64,000 nt of DNA, taken from contig JAPEHQ010000009.1 in NCBI GenBank assembly GCA_027405735.1, positions 62,001 to 126,000 of the forward strand, given 5' to 3'. The DNA is from Mucor racemosus. Its lineage: Eukaryota; Mucoromycota; Mucoromycetes; Mucorales; Mucoraceae. Below are positions 1 to 10,717 of this stretch, piece after piece. A program made the position numbers and the translations under genes. Position 1 is the first letter of the stretch, and each line of letters begins with the position of its first letter. The notes beneath the pieces are model-generated. The model made no database searches and was not told the DNA's origin. It saw nothing but the letters and a program-made list of their open reading frames with translations.

Positions 1-1505
1 GATTTTTACAGGTACTTTATTGCTATTATTACATATAAAATTTAAACAAATTAGCCTTCTTTAAACTTACTATTTTAGTTTACAGTTGTCAGCTGTAAAA
101 AGATTTGTTTTCATCAAGCATAGCTACAACCGAAACTATGGTTATTAGGCAAAACATTAGATTATTCTTTTTTTTTTGTTTCTATATCATTTGAAATTTT
201 ATCACTTTTCTGGAACATTTCGTGGGTTTGTAACCAGTTCTAGCATTTCATTAAGTAGATATAAATATCATTGCCTGCAATTCAATCAGGTAATCAAGAA
301 ATACGCCCAACAATACAGTAGTAAATAATGATATTTGATCTTAGAATGCGGTTAAATGAAAATATCAATCCCTTATGTTAGCATGCGTATTCAGATAAAA
401 GAAAAGAATACCAGCTTGGTAGTCCGATATGCCTTATTAAACGGTAAATAATATCCTTGTAATATGAAAACAAAAAGAGAGAAACGATACATAATATAGA
501 AAAATATTTTTAAGGCTTTACATTATTTAGCGCAATTACAACCCTGCTAAATTTCTCATTTCAACCAATGTAAAAGCAGTATTACAGCGCATAAACCATA
601 AACTAATAAAGAAAATAGGCAATATTTGTTATCATAGAAACATGCATTTTTCATTTTTCTATCAGAAACAAATCTACCCGTCATATCATATATTCATTAA
701 AAAATTGCAAAAGCGAGCCCGTAGAGCAACCCCGTAATTGAGCATAGCAAGATCGAACGACTAAGTCTCTTAGACTATGGTATATATCTAAGTTTTAAAT
801 AAAAATGCATTCTTTTTTTTTACTTTTCTTATATTTAACCATGTACGGTCTGAAAATTCAGTTTTTGTAGCGGACATTTTCGGGCTCATTTTATCCTTAC
901 CAACACTCATGGTTTTTATCAAAAAACAGAAAAATCAAGTTTTGATACCAAAATTAACGTTTAAATATACTACAATGTGAGAGAAAATTGTAGCCATAAC
1001 TAATACACATTTTATAAAAGCTTAATATTAAATGTTAAGTAATGAAACTTTGTACTTTTGGCCCAAAAACGGTTTTTTGATTAAAGGATTTTCATGTAAT
1101 ATTTTGCAATAGAAAAGTTTATTATTTTTGATTGAGCAAATAGAGCGCTAAATTCTTTATTTGTGTATACTTTTTGTTTTTATAATTGGTAGTACAATTA
1201 ACTCTCGATTTACAAAATCAGAAAAAAAAAATTAAAAAATGTCAAAATTGATGATCTGGACAAGAATAATTTTCTAAATTTATATTCCGTTTATAAGCCT
1301 TGTAAGTCTTAAAAATAAGAGTTTTATAATATTCGAGAAGTTTTTCAAGAATTAATGATGCTGTTCCTACTTGATTCAAGCTTATTACTGTAAACCTTTA
1401 TGCATTTTAATATTTTAATATTGTGGGGTAGTTGATTTGATGATAATATAGTCTTACTTGATAATTAATGCGCTAGAGGTAATTTACATTAAGTTTTAGT
1501 CTTAC

Positions 1506-1725
1506 CCCTCCTCCAACATCATAAACATAAACATGGCCATCACTGGGACCTATTGCCACCTTTTTGCCCTCTTTGTCCCAAGCCAATTTATTCAATGCTT
1601 TACCAGAACAAACTTACTTTTGACCTATAAAAATTGATTTATTAGTAAAATCAATTATTAATAACAAGCTGCTAATAAGTAATAATTATGGTTTACCTTT
1701 GATAGTTGGTAGTGATATACAAGAC
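1506..1725 (-). pseudogene. Captured dynein intermediate chain fragment, copy a
   Basis: On the minus strand, 1612 down to 1506 reads as a WD40-repeat piece with the core KALNKLAWDKEGKKVAIG followed by DGHVYVYDVG, closely resembling the C-terminal propeller of cytoplasmic dynein intermediate chain. It ends at a GTAAG donor. A second piece (about 1724-1697, ending LPTIK before a GTAAAC donor) joins it in phase across an intron of about 85 nt (acceptor AAG before 1612). There is no start codon and no rest of the gene, so this is a fragment carried inside the repeat. Family recognition is from memory of dynein sequences and was not searched. Confidence 0.65.
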
Positions 1726-1915
1726 AACATCTTGGTTTCCTCTTCTTAGCTGCTGTTGGCCACTAAATAGAAATAAATGCCTTTTAGAAACTAAATAGAC
1801 TAACATGAGTTTATTCATTCATTTAAATCAAGTCAACACTGTACATACTTTTATAATCACCAGTTTTTCTCCAGGTAGATATCGATTTTATACCAAAAAA
1901 GCGTTGATTATAATG

Positions 1916-2198
1916 TAGCTGATTGTAATGATCTGTGATTTTGGACTACCAACAAAGGTGGATAATATGCTTATAGATATTATTCTTGTTATTATAAATT
2001 GGTGATCACTGGATTGATGAAGGTTGGCGTTCTTATTTGTAATTTAGATATTTATTAGTGAATAAATAAAAGTAAAGGGAGCGTAACAAGGCAGATAAAC
2101 CTACAAGAGATTATGTAATGATCTCCTTGTGGTATTTATATAAGGAATGAAACAAGGTTTTGCATGAATGAAACTGAAATGTTTGCCTCATTACACTG
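1916..2198. mobile_element. Insertion of ~283 bp in LTR-A copy 1
   Basis: The segment is absent from the corresponding place in the three other copies (about 7725, 26580 and 59888), where the flanks join directly. Its ends carry similar inverted sequence (GTAATGA near the left end, TCATTAC near the right). I see no convincing target-site duplication and no reading frame, so the class is undetermined. Confidence 0.4.
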
Positions 2199-2454
2199 AT
2201 GATGGAACAAAATGACTAAGTCTTGGATGCTTTTTTTGTTCGAAAAAAGATTTATATCGCGCTATAACATTAACAGTTAATAATTCATTTCCAAATAAAC
2301 AATAGCGGAAACAGGTACTTGTTGCAGTGGAATTACATACTAAAAATGCTTGATAATAATAAAATAACCTAATTTCCAAGTGTCGCTCATAAAATATGAT
2401 ACCACTTGAAATATAAACGACAATAATAAACAAACGCTTCAATTGAACTCAATA

Positions 2455-3045
2455 ACAAACGCATGCTAAAAATATGAAATACTTTTTTAAACCATACATG
2501 TCGTGTAGATGATAGCACCCTTGATCACGGTGCAATCAATTACACAAATGACATACATATATATCAAAACAGGATTCTATCCAAACCAATAATAATAATA
2601 AACAAAAATATTAATTTACTCAACTGCTCATCTATATTGAAGCTGCACTATCAATATAATTAAGATTCAAGTGATTTATCGAGGCTTTGTAAATTAAAAT
2701 CAACGTAAAAAGTACCGTTCATTAGAATGAATTAAATATGGGTTTATATAGTTATTGGGATTGTGTGATAAGATCTAATGGACAGAGATCCATTAGATAT
2801 GACAATAGATATTATTATTAATGTGTATGAATATAACATGTTATGTCTCAGTGGTAATATTTCTATATATAAGCTGTGTTTCATTATTAGTTCCTGGGTG
2901 ACAGGAACCAGTTTCTGGATAGATAAGATCTGCTAAATTTGTCGGAGATCTTCTATATATTGAATGTTGTAATTCTGATAGATCATCAAGCATCATATAA
3001 AAATTACTCCTTAATTCAAGATTACATAAATAGATATAACAATAA
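2455..3045. mobile_element. Insertion of ~590 bp in LTR-A copy 1
   Basis: The copy at 60120-60160 runs straight through from the CAATAATAAAC motif into the sequence that follows 3045 here, so about 590 bp are extra in copy 1. The CAATAA(C/T)AAAC motif sits on both sides of the insert, but it is also a short repeat in the uninterrupted copy, so the boundaries are approximate. No coding content is seen. Confidence 0.4.
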
Positions 3046-4194
3046 TAAACAAAACAACCATTTCCCAAAAGGCCGATATTGTCACACTTGACATCAATCC
3101 CTTGTTGTGGTCAATGCTCTACATGATTTGCCCCTTGAAATATCAAATTAATAACATATCCTGATTTTATTAGTTAACAGCTGTTTTTGAAGAAGTATAC
3201 CACCACTTTCTTCGACAAGAAACCTGTCTTTCTCTGCTTAAAAAACGGGAAGCAACTGGAAAAATCTTGTAATAACCAATAAATACTGATCCAAATGGGC
3301 TGTAAGTTTCAAAATATACTACAACTATAAAATTATTCAGCACTAAGTAGTAGCTTCAGTATCCCATGGATTTGCTAGATAAATCGTACGAATTAAGAGC
3401 ACCCTTTTCCCAAATTGGATTTGTTGTTAAATAGACAATTTGAAATTAGAAATAGAGTCCTAAATCAGTGAAAAAAACCAGCATAAACGGAAATGAGGAC
3501 ACCGAAATTAATAATTAAACGTCGTACTTATACTGTACATGATCAATGCTGTCGTGTATAGTGCAACGTGCTTTGAATTTATTTTTAAAAAAGTTTAGGT
3601 TACAAATATTGATTTAAGTAACTGTAAGAAAACGAAAAACCTTTGTTTCTTAAATGAACTGATCTACTATGATTCGCAGTAAATAGCCAACACATTTTAT
3701 ACAACTTTATCTACTGGATGATTTTTAAATCTTCAAAAAGTATCAATTTTTCATCGAGTTATCGATAAATTAATATTTGATGAAAGGTAATTGACTTAAA
3801 TGTAAAGCTGTGGTGCACAAAATATCTGTATTTATGAAAAAATTTGAGAGCAAAATGTTTTATTTAAAACCGTGAAATGATGCAGAATTGTATGAGCTAC
3901 AAAAACCATTTAATGGTCAGGTGACGGTAAATATACAGTTTTTGTCAAATATTGGAAACATTTCCGAATTTCCAGTATTTTGCACATTAACAGCTTAAAA
4001 ATAGGCTACAGCATAAAGCGCACGATTTTATTTAAAGTCCGAAAGAGTCGATTTTGAAACAAGTCATTAAATTTGTTTTTCGAAATTTTGATAGAACGAT
4101 ATGTTTGACTGATTTATAGCTCAGAAATTTTGACGCGCTTTCAAATTTCAAGCAATATTAGTGGCTCCCGTCACTTGAACCCTTTTTTGAGGAT

Positions 4195-4750
4195 GTTTTT
4201 GATGGTATATCCGTCATTACTCCATCAAAAATGCAGCTACAATTAAGAAAAAAGATGGAAATGAAAGCGGCACAGTTGGCGCATATTGCAGTACCAAAAA
4301 AACAGAAATGCAAATGCTTTAGTGTTTCGTTTTGGAGTGATTAAAATCATTAGTCATTTGGTTAATTTTTATGAATTTGGAGATAATGCATCATTACTCG
4401 ATCAAAATTGTAGCTAGAATCCAGTAAAATAATTCAAATAAACAAGAAAATGCTGCGCGTTCTGTATGTTTGAGAATAAAGGCTTACAAGAGTCTTCAAA
4501 GTTTAATTTTCAATTAATAAAAGTAATTAGTCATCTAGCTGATTTTTAAAGATTTCTACATGATGTATTGTTACTCCATCAAAAATGAGCTTAAAATAAA
4601 GCAAAATAGCATAAATAAAGCTGCACATTTGCATCCAGTTGATACATTATAAAATATAGCTTGAGAAAAGATATAATTCTATTTACTCGAGCTTTGAAAA
4701 TGACTAATTATTTGACAAATTTGGCATTTCTGGATGATACTGCCAATGTC
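4195..4750 (+). repeat. ~177-bp imperfect tandem repeat inside LTR-A (copy 1)
   Basis: The motif TTACTCCATCAAAA (or a one-base variant) starts near 4216, 4394 and 4571, spacings of 178 and 177 bp. The flanking text of each unit (ATTAGTCATTTGGTTAATTTTTA and relatives) is also shared. A more diverged fourth unit may follow. The same array with the same spacing lies at 61310-61860. Confidence 0.7.
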
Positions 4751-4910
4751 AAATGCTTTTACCTAATTTTCCAATATAATGCAACTACTTTTTCGATATG
4801 CATCTTTAATTCCGTATATAATAATATTCAAAACATTTAAAATTGTTAGAGATATCCTTATGTTAAAAGTAAAAATTCTTGCATTTTTTAACATTATACG
4901 ATATGACGAG

Positions 4911-5945
4911 TGCCGTATATTTTCAGGTTTGATAAATAATGCTTAAAAAAGAATACAATTAAAAAAGAACGAGTAATGAATCAGTTCTTCAACTGTATAA
5001 CAAAACAAGATATCGTTTATTTAGATATAAAAGTATGGCCTTTTATATTGATTTAACATTGAGATCTTGAGATGTCATTTAAGGCACTATTGAACCATTG
5101 GATCTGTTCAATAGTAATCTATGGATTGAAATGGATCAATCATAATTTGACCGTTCTTGCAGAACTGTGAGTTGTCTTGTTTTAATGCTGTGCTAAATGT
5201 GCTGCTTGGATGCTGATTTGATAGCTACTTGATTGATTAACCGCTGGGATGACATAATATGGTGTCATAATTGAGGTCCAAGCGTTCTTGGTAATTACTG
5301 GATTAAACTTGGTACACTAGGAGTTTCTTATATCCGATATCAAGACTTGCACTTCAATGCATGTCGTAGTCAATAGATTGTAAGATGTATTGATACTGTA
5401 GAAGGTGACAAAGTATGATAATACAGTACAGTCGTGATTCGATTTAGTGGAATCGTTGGGAGGGAGAAAAGTGTCCACTAAATCGAATTTTCCACTAAAT
5501 CGAATAAATCATTTTCCGTAATATTGGATCAAAAAATGAGAATAAAAAGGCGTTACTAGTTTATAGTATCAAATGATATTGTTAATAAAGGCTTTTCATA
5601 TTCGAGCAACTGAATTAAACAGTGGATAATAAGAAATTTATTAAAAAACTGAGGTAAGTTAGGCACGTGATTTGGTTATTCTCCATATTTCTTCTAATTT
5701 CATGGCTACCAGATCAAGCTATTACCGGCTAAATACAGTTTTATCCAATAGTATTTATATTTTACAAATATAGTGGACTGGTAGAAACGAAATTGTCCAC
5801 TATCCACTGAATCGATTCAGTGGATTTAGGCAGTAAAATTATGAAAAAAAAACGGGAGATTTCAAACTGTCCATTAAATCGAAAATCCATTATTCATGAG
5901 TCCACTAAATCGAATCACCACAACTGTAGTAGGTGGAATACAACA
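4911..5945 (+). mobile_element. LTR-A long terminal repeat, copy 1, split by a MITE
   Basis: It starts TGCCGTATATTTTC and ends AATACAACA, matching the ends of the solo LTR at 24813-25347 (TGTCGTAT to ATACAACA in this orientation). Without the MITE at 5429-5926 it is about 537 bp, the same as the other copies. Flanking 5-bp sequences do not match each other, consistent with this being one LTR of a larger or recombined element. Confidence 0.75.
5429..5926. mobile_element. MITE-A copy 1, TA target duplication
   Basis: The element is about 498 bp and begins CAGTCGTGATTCGATTTAG. It ends with the inverse of that sequence (CTAAATCGAATCACC...CAACTG, with a small insertion near the right tip) and is flanked by TA on both sides. 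The empty site is visible in other LTR-A copies. It has no long reading frame. CAGT tips with a TA duplication are usual for pogo/Tc1-mariner-type non-autonomous elements. A second copy at 63270-63765 is nearly identical. Confidence 0.85.
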
Positions 5946-6061
5946 AAAAGAAAGAACGAAGAGTTTATAGGTCTTGGTTTAAACGACTATTTATAAGAAT
6001 TACATTTCAATATGAATTAGAAATGGAATTGGCTTCAAAATTGGCTGTTTAATATCCTCGA

Positions 6062-8345
6062 AAACCGACAATAAATATCATTGCCTTCGATTTGATCTGG
6101 TAGTCAAGAAATAAGCCCAACATTACAGTAGTAAATAATGATATTTGATCCTAAAATGCGGTTAAATAAAAGTATTAGTCTCTAATAAACGACTGCTACC
6201 TATATTAAAAACATTAGTCCCTTATATTAGAAGAATGTGTATTCAGATACAAGAGAAGAATACCAGCTTGATAATAGACTGATATGCCTTACTAAACGGT
6301 GAATATATCCTTGGAATATGAAAGCAAAAAGAGAGAAACAATACACGTATAAAAGGATTTTCAAGGCTTTACATTATTTAGCACATTTGAAACCCTGCTA
6401 AATTGCACATTTCAGCCAATGTAAAAGCAGGATTACAGCACATGAACTATAAACTAAACAAAATAGGCAATATCTGTTGTTACTATAATAGAACATAAAA
6501 TTTTCTACTAGGAAACCGTCTGTCATATTGTATATTCATTAAAAAATTGCAAAAACGAACCCGTAGAGCGACGCTGTAATTGAGCATAGCAAGATTGAAC
6601 GGCTAAGTCTCCTATACTATGGTATATCTAAGTTTTAAATAAAAAAGTATTCTTCTTTTTTACTTTTCTTATATTTAACCAGGTACGGTCTGAAAATTCA
6701 GTTTTTGTAGCGGACATTTTCGGGCTCATTTTATCCTTACCAACACTCATGGTTTTTATCAAAAAACAGAAAAATCAAGTTTTGATACCAAAATTAACGT
6801 TTAAATATACTACAATGTGAGAGAAAATTGTAGCCATAACTAATACACATTTTATAAAAGTTTAATATTAAATGTTAAGTAATGAAACTTTGTACTTTTG
6901 GCCCAAAAACGGTTTTTTGATTAAAGGATTTTCATGTAATATTTTGCAATAGAAAAGCTTATTGTTTTTGATTGAGCAAATAGAGCGCTAAATTCTGTAT
7001 TCGTGTATACTTTTTGTTTTCATAATTGGTAGTACAATTAACTCTAGATTTGCAAAAACAGAAAAAAAAATTAAAAAATGTCAAAAGTGATGATCTCAAC
7101 AAGAATAATTTTCTAAATTAATATTCCGCTTATAAGCCTTGTAAATCTTAAAAATAAGAGATTTTATACTGTATTACTTGAAAACTTTTTCAAGAATTTA
7201 CGATGCTGTATGCACTTGATTCAAGCTTATTACTGTAAACCTTTATGCATTTTAATATTTTAATATTGTGGGGTAGTTGATTTGATGATAATATAGTCTT
7301 ACTTGATTATTAATGCGCTAGAGGTGATTTACATTAAGTTTTTTTAGTCTTACTCCTCCAACATCATAAACATAAACATGGCCATCACTGGGACCTATTG
7401 CCACCTTTTTGCCCTCTTTGTCCCAAGCCAATTTATTCAATGCTTTACCAGAACAAACTTACTTTTGACCTATAAAAATTGATTTATTAGTAAAATCAAT
7501 TATTAATAACAAGCTGCTAATAAGTAATAATTATGGTTTACCTTTGATAGTTGGTAGTGATATACAAGACAACATCTTGGTTTCCTCTTCTTAGCTGCTG
7601 TTGGTCACTAAATAGACTAACATGAGTTTATTCATTTATTCAAATCAAATCAATACTATACATACTTTTATAATGATCAGTTTTTCTCCAGGCAGATATC
7701 GATTTCAGACCGAAAAAAAAAGCATTGATAATAACGTAGACGTTAGAACAAAATAACTAAGTCTTGGATGCTTTTTTTGTTCGAGAAAAACACTATAACG
7801 CGCGCTAACATTAACAGTTAGTAATTGATTTCCAAATAAAAAATAGGAAAAACATGTACTTTTACCTGCTACGTAATTTCAGTTTTTAAAAATATTGGTA
7901 TTGTTGGTGTACAGTAGTTTTAAACATAAATAACAGATCCCAGGAAAGAGTGGGTAAGAAGAAAGAAAAATAATCCTAAATCAGTCGATTTTGTGTGCTA
8001 CAAACAGAAATTTAAAAAGATATAAATACTTTTAGTGCTGCCAAACAGGTTGTTGCCATTGTTCCCATTTGGTTCTCGAAACAAGAACATGGGCAGAACT
8101 CTTTCAAATCCCCAATTTCGACTTGATATATCTCGTCAATAAGAAGGCAATTCTGTTGAATCAGAGTAATTCATATCTGCTTTAAACCATTCAAATCATC
8201 TTCATTAATTATATTATGATTGATATACTTTAGTAAATTGACTAAAAAACCATGATTTCATTGTTCTGCTCATCTGGGCTGCCTGATCTACATAAAATGT
8301 TTTCTTTTGCCGCCCATGGGAAGCATAGTTCGGCCGTAGTGTAGA
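6062..8345 (+). mobile_element. LTR-A internal region, partial copy (variant II)
   Basis: The sequence matches 240-1900 and then the 3' part of the copy at 24.2-27.2 kb. It starts abruptly, without the first ~240 bp of the internal region, about 115 bp after an LTR-A end. From about 7850 onwards it follows the copy at 26690-27185 rather than the copies at 2300-4910 and 60000-62018, so it belongs to a second internal variant. It has no coding capacity beyond the captured fragments. Confidence 0.6.
7354..7569 (-). pseudogene. Captured dynein intermediate chain fragment, copy b
   Basis: This is the same two-piece fragment as at 1506-1725. The KALNKLAWDKEGKKVAIG and DGHVYVYDVG segments are unchanged, with the donor at 7352-7353 and the upstream piece beginning at 7542. 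It has no start and no downstream exons and is carried by the surrounding repeat. Confidence 0.6.
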
Positions 8346-8569
8346 GCTAGCTTTGAATAATTTTGCGTTAGGAATTTTGTGATTTATTGGTAGAATATTA
8401 AAGTTGTATTATTAAGAAAATCAAAAATGACCATGGATAAAATTTCAACAATGAATCCAGGGTCGTGTGTTGAGCAACTTTTCGAAGATCGGCATAAAGT
8501 TTATATAAGTATGAATCAGCATATACAGTATTATTTAGTAGCTTAATGTCACACCCATTTACTTGTTGA
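8346..8569. other. Short gap between repeats; one 40-codon frame
   Basis: Between the end of the LTR-A copy and the R4 repeat, a 40-codon frame runs from the ATG at 8427 (context AAAAATG) to a stop near 8549. Its product begins MTMDKISTMNPG. No related copy elsewhere in the window and no recognised family; coding status is doubtful. Confidence 0.25.
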
Positions 8570-9800
8570 CAAAAATTGACCTAAAATCGATTGTAAATAT
8601 AAACGACAAAATTGAGGTATTATTAATTTTTTGCATTCACAAGATAGCTATCGCTGAATCCTACTCTGCATTTATTATTTCAGCGAAAAATATCGATTAT
8701 TTGTCAATATAATCATAATAATAGTTCATATTACAACTTAAGACCTATGATAGCTGCGTTCCAAAATCGATTTATGAAATCGATCAGAAAATGATCCAAA
8801 GAGAAGAATCGTTCAATAGCTCAAGAATTGCAAAGTAAGTGGGCCTAGCGTATTAAATGTTTTTTGTACAGTTTTGAATTTTGCATTTATTTATATAAAA
8901 TTCAGACAAATGTTTCACATTAAGTTTTGTGCAAAATGCGATTGAATTGTTTGAGGTTTTATGAAAGTACATAACACTTTTTATAGACATGTTTCAAACA
9001 TAAGTAATTGAAAGAATGCGCAAAACAAGTATCTATCGATTGTGTTATTGTTAAAACTATTAGCTACATTTTTCGTAGAGAAAACGAGATTTTTGTCAAT
9101 TTTTTTTCAGATTCAGATTTTGGGATAAGGGTATACAAGGGAAAAATTAAAGCTTGAAACGAAAGTATCTCTTTGTACACATTTTTGAAGATATCTCCAC
9201 GAAAAATTAATATTTTTAAAAAAAAACTAAATTAGGTCCAAGAGAGCTCAACGAGATTGATTACATGAATATATAAAAAAAAAAGCTCTTTAATTTAACG
9301 AATGCTTTGAAATTTACTACAAAAATATCAAAAAAATGAAAAAAAATAAAAGTGCTTAGAATTTTTTTAAACTAGAATATATTATAGAATACGTCAAAAC
9401 AAGTAAGTTTCATTATTAAAAAGTATTAGTATAGCTTAGTTTTTTGTAGAGATACGAAGGCCCAAAGTTTTCAATTTTCAGCAGTAAAGTACCTGTAAAA
9501 ATCCGAAACCTTAGCACTGAAAAAGTTATACCAATTGCAAAAAATAGGATATTTCCGGATACTTGTTTTTGAATTAAACTTGAACATCTCAGGTACATCG
9601 GCATATAATTGTTTTTTGGCGTTATTTAATAATAAAAAAAGTTGAATAAGGATGAAAAGACCCAGTTTTTAGAAAAAAGTAGTAAATTTTACCTGTTTTT
9701 GAGCCTTTCGTGAGATTTAAAATAAATTAAAGAACAGATAACACAATGCGACCAATCCATATCTATTTAGCAGTATCTAAGGTATATACAGTATATCCTA
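8570..9800 (-). repeat. Dispersed repeat R4, copy 1 (inverted)
   Basis: The reverse complement matches 20790-22000 and 38040-39205 over about 1.1-1.2 kb with moderate divergence. Shared landmarks are GTACCTGAGATGTTCA near one end and AAAAAATGCAGAGTAG near the other. A 60-codon frame starting MPMYLRCS is kept open in all three copies but looks unlike any family I know. No terminal repeats or target duplication were identified, so the transposon class is unknown. Confidence 0.65.
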
Positions 9801-10717
9801 AAACGTGTTTAGTACGAGGTTAGCTATAGAAAAGAGGGTACGCTTCGATTTTGAAAATTGCTCATTTTCAAAATCCAACTTTCCTCAAATCACAACTCTG
9901 AAGCACAAAAAGTAACAACAGCAATTACATATTCAACCAAGTTTTTATGCAGGAGCCCGCTGGTAGATTTACGAGATATGATATCATAATAGCAAGATAA
10001 TTTTTGAATGAAGATTGAATTATACGGTATTATTGTCATTATGGTATCCGTTTTGCATAGACGTCTTTTGTATTTCGGATATACCCCCCATAAAGCACTT
10101 TAGCAACAAGCAATTTAATTTTACCCGGGATTTCAAGTTTAAATATAAATTGATGTATATATAATTCTCACACAACTTTTCATAGTATGTAGTTATCCTC
10201 GTTTATACATATACGGTATAACCTGAGCGTCATTTAGTGCTTCAATCTATTACTGTTTGAATAGCGAAATTAAAGTTCTTGGAAACAATAAATCCTGTTG
10301 TGAAAATTATACTGTATTCAAAGCCAGGTGAACGCGGCTTGCTACATTTGCAACAAAAGGCCCGAAGGATATAATGAATGATATTACTATTAATGGAAAT
10401 ATCATTTTTGTTGGATACGACATTTTACGATTGCCTTTGTACTGTATTTATGAAAGGTTAAACATATTGATGATAATAACATAAGCGAGAGGCGAGAATA
10501 TTATACATTCAAAAAAAAAAAAAAAAAAAAAAAAATAGTACAAGATGGAGCACAAACATATTACAAGTTACACAGCATTTTCTTTTTGTACTTGTAGACC
10601 AAAGCTTATTGTAATCAAATCTTGTTAGAGACACTATTTAATTAAACATTTTTAACCCTTGGCAATTTATTCCTTTCTTTCTTTTTCCTCTCATTTGAAT
10701 TTTTATTCTTCTTTTAG
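9801..10717. other. Intergenic region upstream of the formin gene
   Basis: No coding sequence is seen. It contains a pure A run at about 10510-10533 and a pyrimidine-rich stretch (about 10660-10717) just before the formin ATG, which is probably the promoter and leader. The ATG is immediately preceded by TTTTAG, so an intron ending there is possible. Confidence 0.5.

Larger units (their letters stand above)
1..4910 (+). mobile_element. LTR-A element, internal region, copy 1 (cut by the window start)
   Basis: This AT-rich stretch is repeated in the same order at about 56.4-62.0 kb and ends directly at an LTR-A terminus at 4911. It has no reading frame longer than about 80 residues, so no gag, protease, reverse transcriptase or integrase is visible. 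Compared with the copy at 56-62 kb it carries two extra segments, at about 1916-2198 and 2455-3045, which are probably later insertions; I could not define their ends or target duplications well. It contains a decayed dynein intermediate chain fragment on the minus strand (1506-1725) and a ~177-bp tandem array (from about 4195). The family assignment rests on the solo LTR at 24813-25347. Confidence 0.65.

Noticed and set aside
2191..2442. 83-codon minus-strand frame, also seen at 59930-60190
   Set aside because: Shared only because the repeat is shared; the N-termini differ, composition is hydrophobic AT-type, and no motif is present.
5461..5510. Direct repeats of CCACTAAATCGAA as a possible regulatory operator
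   Set aside because: They lie inside MITE-A and are explained as internal copies of its terminal motif.
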